Assembly (NCBI GenBank): GCA_031262685.1
Contig: JAISHG010000025.1
Location: 1-33,736, forward strand
DNA from: Lachnospiraceae bacterium
GTDB taxonomy: Bacteria; Bacillota; Clostridia; TANB77; CAG-508
Direction: 5' to 3'
Length of the DNA stretch: 33,736 bases
The notes beneath the pieces are model-generated. The model was not told where the DNA came from. It made no database searches and was given only the letters and a program-made list of their open reading frames with translations. This document shows positions 31,292 through 33,736 of this stretch, piece after piece (the first letter of the stretch is position 1; every line of letters begins with the position of its first letter). Position numbers and translations under genes: made by a program.

Positions 31292-31975
31292 CTACTTTAT
31301 TCTCATACTTCGCAATACACTTTTCTGTTCATCTGTAATTCTATAACTATCGCATAGTTTACTAATAGTTTTGTTATGAGTAAACTTGTCTAAATTGTTT
31401 TTGCAAAAGTATGTCATGAATTTATCGTTAAATTTTATTCCAATTTCAGCCATGCACCACGCGATTCCCATTTTCACATAATAGCCTTCGTGTTTAATGC
31501 TATCTAATATTTTTATTACTCTATCTACGTATTCGTCTACAATAAACGTGTCTAACATACATATTATTGCAAAGCGGACTTCAAATTCTTTATTTGATTT
31601 TACATATGGCAATATAAAGTCATATACTTCTGCAAAATCTGCATGTTTGAATTTTAATGTAGCGCAAAAACTATCGCATATGCCCCAACCATCTATAAGT
31701 GGAATAAAATCTTTTATTAGTTCTAATCTCTCTTTTAGACATTTCTTTGTATAACCTATTACAAAGCCTTTAAGCATAACTTCTTCGTAATATACCGGTT
31801 TAAATTTGTCTAAAAACTCTTCTGCATTTTCTTTTGCAATATTTTTAGCCATTTGTCTTAAATCAGGTAGACGTATTCCTAATATTTTATATTTTGTATC
31901 TGGAGATGTTTTCTTGCAAAATGCTGCAAGTTCTTCATTTTTTAAGTTTTGTAATTCTTGCTTAATTTCATCCAT
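31292..31975 (-). CDS. AlkD-like DNA alkylation repair protein
   Basis: 227 residues of HEAT-like helical repeats matching the DNA alkylation repair (AlkD) family: an opening with TKYKILGIRLPDLRQMAK, YYEEVMLKGFVIGY, the signature LIDGWGICDSFC, and VRFAIICMLDTFI with EGYYVKMGIAWCMAEIG. AlkD removes N3- and N7-alkylated bases by holding the lesion without base flipping; the WGICD block supplies the DNA-facing Trp and Asp. The gene is 19 bases after the alcohol dehydrogenase gene and 20 bases before the RsgI-like gene, so it is likely transcribed with both. An ACGAGG site lies a few bases before the ATG at 31975. Confidence 0.9.
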   Translation of the reverse strand: MDEIKQELQNLKNEELAAFCKKTSPDTKYKILGIRLPDLRQMAKNIAKENAEEFLDKFKPVYYEEVMLKGFVIGYTKKCLKERLELIKDFIPLIDGWGICDSFCATLKFKHADFAEVYDFILPYVKSNKEFEVRFAIICMLDTFIVDEYVDRVIKILDSIKHEGYYVKMGIAWCMAEIGIKFNDKFMTYFCKNNLDKFTHNKTISKLCDSYRITDEQKSVLRSMRIK

Positions 31976-31994
31976 ATTATACCTCGTTTAGCTT

Positions 31995-33164
31995 TTATAA
32001 TGCTAGCTTATATACTTTTTCCATATCTTCTGGCTCTAGTTTTACAAAGTTACCCACTGAACTACAATATAGTAATATTTTTTGTATCATAGCTGGTATA
32101 TCTTCTTCTTTTGCGTCTATATCTTTAAATCTAGTAGGCATTCCAATAGATTTTAAAAACATTTCATACTTAGCTATTCCTTCTTTTGCAGTTTCTTCTG
32201 GATTTTCTTCATTCATTTTACATCCCCACACTCTAACTGCGAACTGTGCAAATCTATTAACATCATGATTCATTACATACTTCATCCATGCTGGAAACAT
32301 TACTGCAAGACCTGCGCCATGTGCTACATCGTACATTCCAGATAGTTCATGCTCTAGTCTATGTGAAGCCCAATCTTGCCCTCTACCAACACCACAAATA
32401 TTATTGTGTGCAACCATTCCTGCCCACATTATATTGCTTCTAGCCCCATAATCTTCGGGGTTTTCTATTGCAACTGGAACTTCTTTTATCATTGTAAGAA
32501 GAACAGCTTCGCAGAATCTATCTGTTATTTCCACATCCTCTGTATTTGTAAAGTATCTTTCAAATACATGTGCCATAATGTCTACTGCTCCACAAGCTGT
32601 TTGATATTTAGATACTGTATATGTAAGTTCTGGATTCATAATTGAAAATTTTGCTACCGGAACATCATAACATGAAGAACGTTTAAGCATACCGTTCTCA
32701 TTAGTTATAACTGAGCCTCCTGAGCCTTCGCTTCCTGCTGCCGCAATTGTTAGTATTGTGCCTAGTGGCAGACTTTTTTCTACTTCTTTGCCTTTATCGT
32801 AGAAGTCCCAAACATCGCCATCATACACCGCTCCTGCTGCTATTGCTTTTGCAGAATCGATTACGCTTCCTCCACCTACGGCAAGAACAAAGTCTACATT
32901 TTCTTTTTTACAAAGCTCTACTCCTTCATATACAAGTCCAAGAATTGGATTTGGTTTAACACCACCTAATTCAATAAACGAAATATTCATGTTAGTTAGT
33001 TCAGTTTTAACTTTATCTAGCAAACCGCTTCTTACTACAGAACCGCCTCCATAATGTATTAAAACTTTACTTCCTCCAAATTTTTTAACTAATTTACCTA
33101 CTTCTTTTTCTTTGCCTTTTCCAAATGCAAAATATGTAGAACTACAAAAATCAAAATTGTTCAT
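31995..33164 (-). CDS. bdhA: Iron-dependent alcohol dehydrogenase, butanol-dehydrogenase type
   Basis: 389 residues, typical for group III iron alcohol dehydrogenases of the BdhA/YqhD type. The dinucleotide-binding half shows VLIHYGGGSV, VKPNP and AVGGGSVIDSAKAIA. The iron site is supplied by D and H in GAVDIMAHVFE and His in ASHRLEHELSG and VAHGAGLAVMFPAWM. These enzymes reduce butyraldehyde and other aldehydes using NAD(P)H in fermentation. AAGGAAGG precedes the start at 33164. It sits 28 bases after the nitroreductase gene, suggesting a redox-related transcript. The exact aldehyde and cofactor choice cannot be told from the sequence. Confidence 0.93.
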   Translation of the reverse strand: MNNFDFCSSTYFAFGKGKEKEVGKLVKKFGGSKVLIHYGGGSVVRSGLLDKVKTELTNMNISFIELGGVKPNPILGLVYEGVELCKKENVDFVLAVGGGSVIDSAKAIAAGAVYDGDVWDFYDKGKEVEKSLPLGTILTIAAAGSEGSGGSVITNENGMLKRSSCYDVPVAKFSIMNPELTYTVSKYQTACGAVDIMAHVFERYFTNTEDVEITDRFCEAVLLTMIKEVPVAIENPEDYGARSNIMWAGMVAHNNICGVGRGQDWASHRLEHELSGMYDVAHGAGLAVMFPAWMKYVMNHDVNRFAQFAVRVWGCKMNEENPEETAKEGIAKYEMFLKSIGMPTRFKDIDAKEEDIPAMIQKILLYCSSVGNFVKLEPEDMEKVYKLAL

Positions 33165-33192
33165 TATACTTCTTTCCTTCCTTAAACTTATT

Positions 33193-33708
33193 CTAGTCTA
33201 TCCAAGTTACTTTTTCTTCTTCATAAAATCCTCTTGAACCAAATTCTTCGGCTGGTTTTCCTACTGCTATTACATTAAAAGGAACTATGTTTTCTGGTAA
33301 ATTAAATAGTTTACTAAAACTTGCAACTTTATCTTCCTTTGGATATACTCCGCACCAACATGTTCCAAGTTCTAATTCTGTTGCTTGTAAAAGCATGTTT
33401 TCTGTTACAGCGCCGCAATCTTCAGGAAAATACCCTTCTGATATTTCGTTTTGTAAGTTTAAATCTGCACACACAATTATTGCCAAACTTGCTGTTTGAA
33501 GCATTTGTGTGTATGAATGTATTTTCATTATTTCTTCTAATTTTTCTCTATTTCTTACAACAATAAACTGAAATGGTCTTGAATTACAAGCAGATGGCGC
33601 TAACATTCCAGCCTCTAATATAGTTTTAATTTGTTCTTCGGTTACAACTGCACCTTTTTCGTATTTTCTAATACTCTTTCTTTTTTTGATAATTTCATTA
33701 ACTGACAT
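33193..33708 (-). CDS. Nitroreductase-family FMN oxidoreductase
   Basis: 171 residues, a short form of the nitroreductase family. The FMN phosphate-binding arginines are in RKSIRKYEKG. LAPSACNSRPFQFIVV is the conserved flavin-facing segment, and DCGAVTENMLLQATELELGTCWCGVYP is the family's second landmark (cited in part: AVTENMLLQATELELGTCW). The end, PFNVIAVGKPAEE, is also typical. Enzymes of this type are homodimers that reduce nitro compounds, quinones or flavins with NAD(P)H. AAAGGAGG lies seven bases before the ATG at 33708. It is the first gene visible on the right, and its promoter is likely outside the window; 33709-33736 holds only its leader. Confidence 0.93.
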   Translation of the reverse strand: MSVNEIIKKRKSIRKYEKGAVVTEEQIKTILEAGMLAPSACNSRPFQFIVVRNREKLEEIMKIHSYTQMLQTASLAIIVCADLNLQNEISEGYFPEDCGAVTENMLLQATELELGTCWCGVYPKEDKVASFSKLFNLPENIVPFNVIAVGKPAEEFGSRGFYEEEKVTWID

Positions 33709-33736
33709 AAAACCTTCCTCCTTTTTTAATATTTCA

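Overview
The window comes from an AT-rich, low-GC Gram-positive genome, most likely a Clostridia member of gut or anaerobic type. The indications are strong purine-rich ribosome binding sites, two cell-wall-anchored surface proteins with LPxTG-like sorting signals, an RsgI-like anti-sigma protein, an iron-dependent alcohol dehydrogenase, and almost every gene on the minus strand. I see no tRNA, rRNA or CRISPR array.

Left flank (1-6650): a membrane protein cut by the window edge, a second small membrane protein, a G/C-richer patch holding a 32-bp perfect palindrome, a decayed gene end and the only clear plus-strand gene (a beta-sandwich-type lipoprotein), then a MerR/GyrI-type regulator with a textbook 19-bp-spacer promoter, and two surface proteins ending in LPQTG and SPKTG sorting signals, the second with an L-type lectin domain.

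Centre (6614-27832): a dense defence island. It holds a type I restriction-modification operon (hsdM-hsdS-hsdR) with a YgjP-like zinc peptidase upstream, a compositionally odd 107-aa Cys-rich protein, a six-gene operon of mostly unrecognised proteins (21726 down to 15042), a WYL-domain regulator broken by one extra base in an A run, a CbbX/SpoVK-like AAA+ ATPase with a dead N-terminal AAA copy, and McrBC. The six-gene operon encodes a DUF3846-like small protein, a degenerate ADP-ribosylglycohydrolase fused to leucine-rich repeats, two unrecognised proteins, a protein with three copies of a DUF3293-like unit, and a DUF2779 protein joining a Cas4-like Fe-S nuclease to a DnaQ-like exonuclease.

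The best candidate for an undescribed system is this six-gene operon together with the WYL gene and the AAA+ gene. The promoters of the operon and of the AAA+ gene share a 28-nt element that ends exactly on the TTG of each -35 box, both have 17-bp spacers, and both carry a 9-bp-arm dyad at the -10. That argues for common control of the two transcripts, with the WYL gene lying between them.

Right flank (27905-33708): housekeeping-type genes, namely YbjQ, a TPM-domain membrane protein coupled to LemA (its Gly-rich tail carries a patch read out of frame), a PNPOx-like flavoprotein, an RsgI/PepSY protein, an AlkD-like DNA glycosylase, an iron alcohol dehydrogenase and a nitroreductase.
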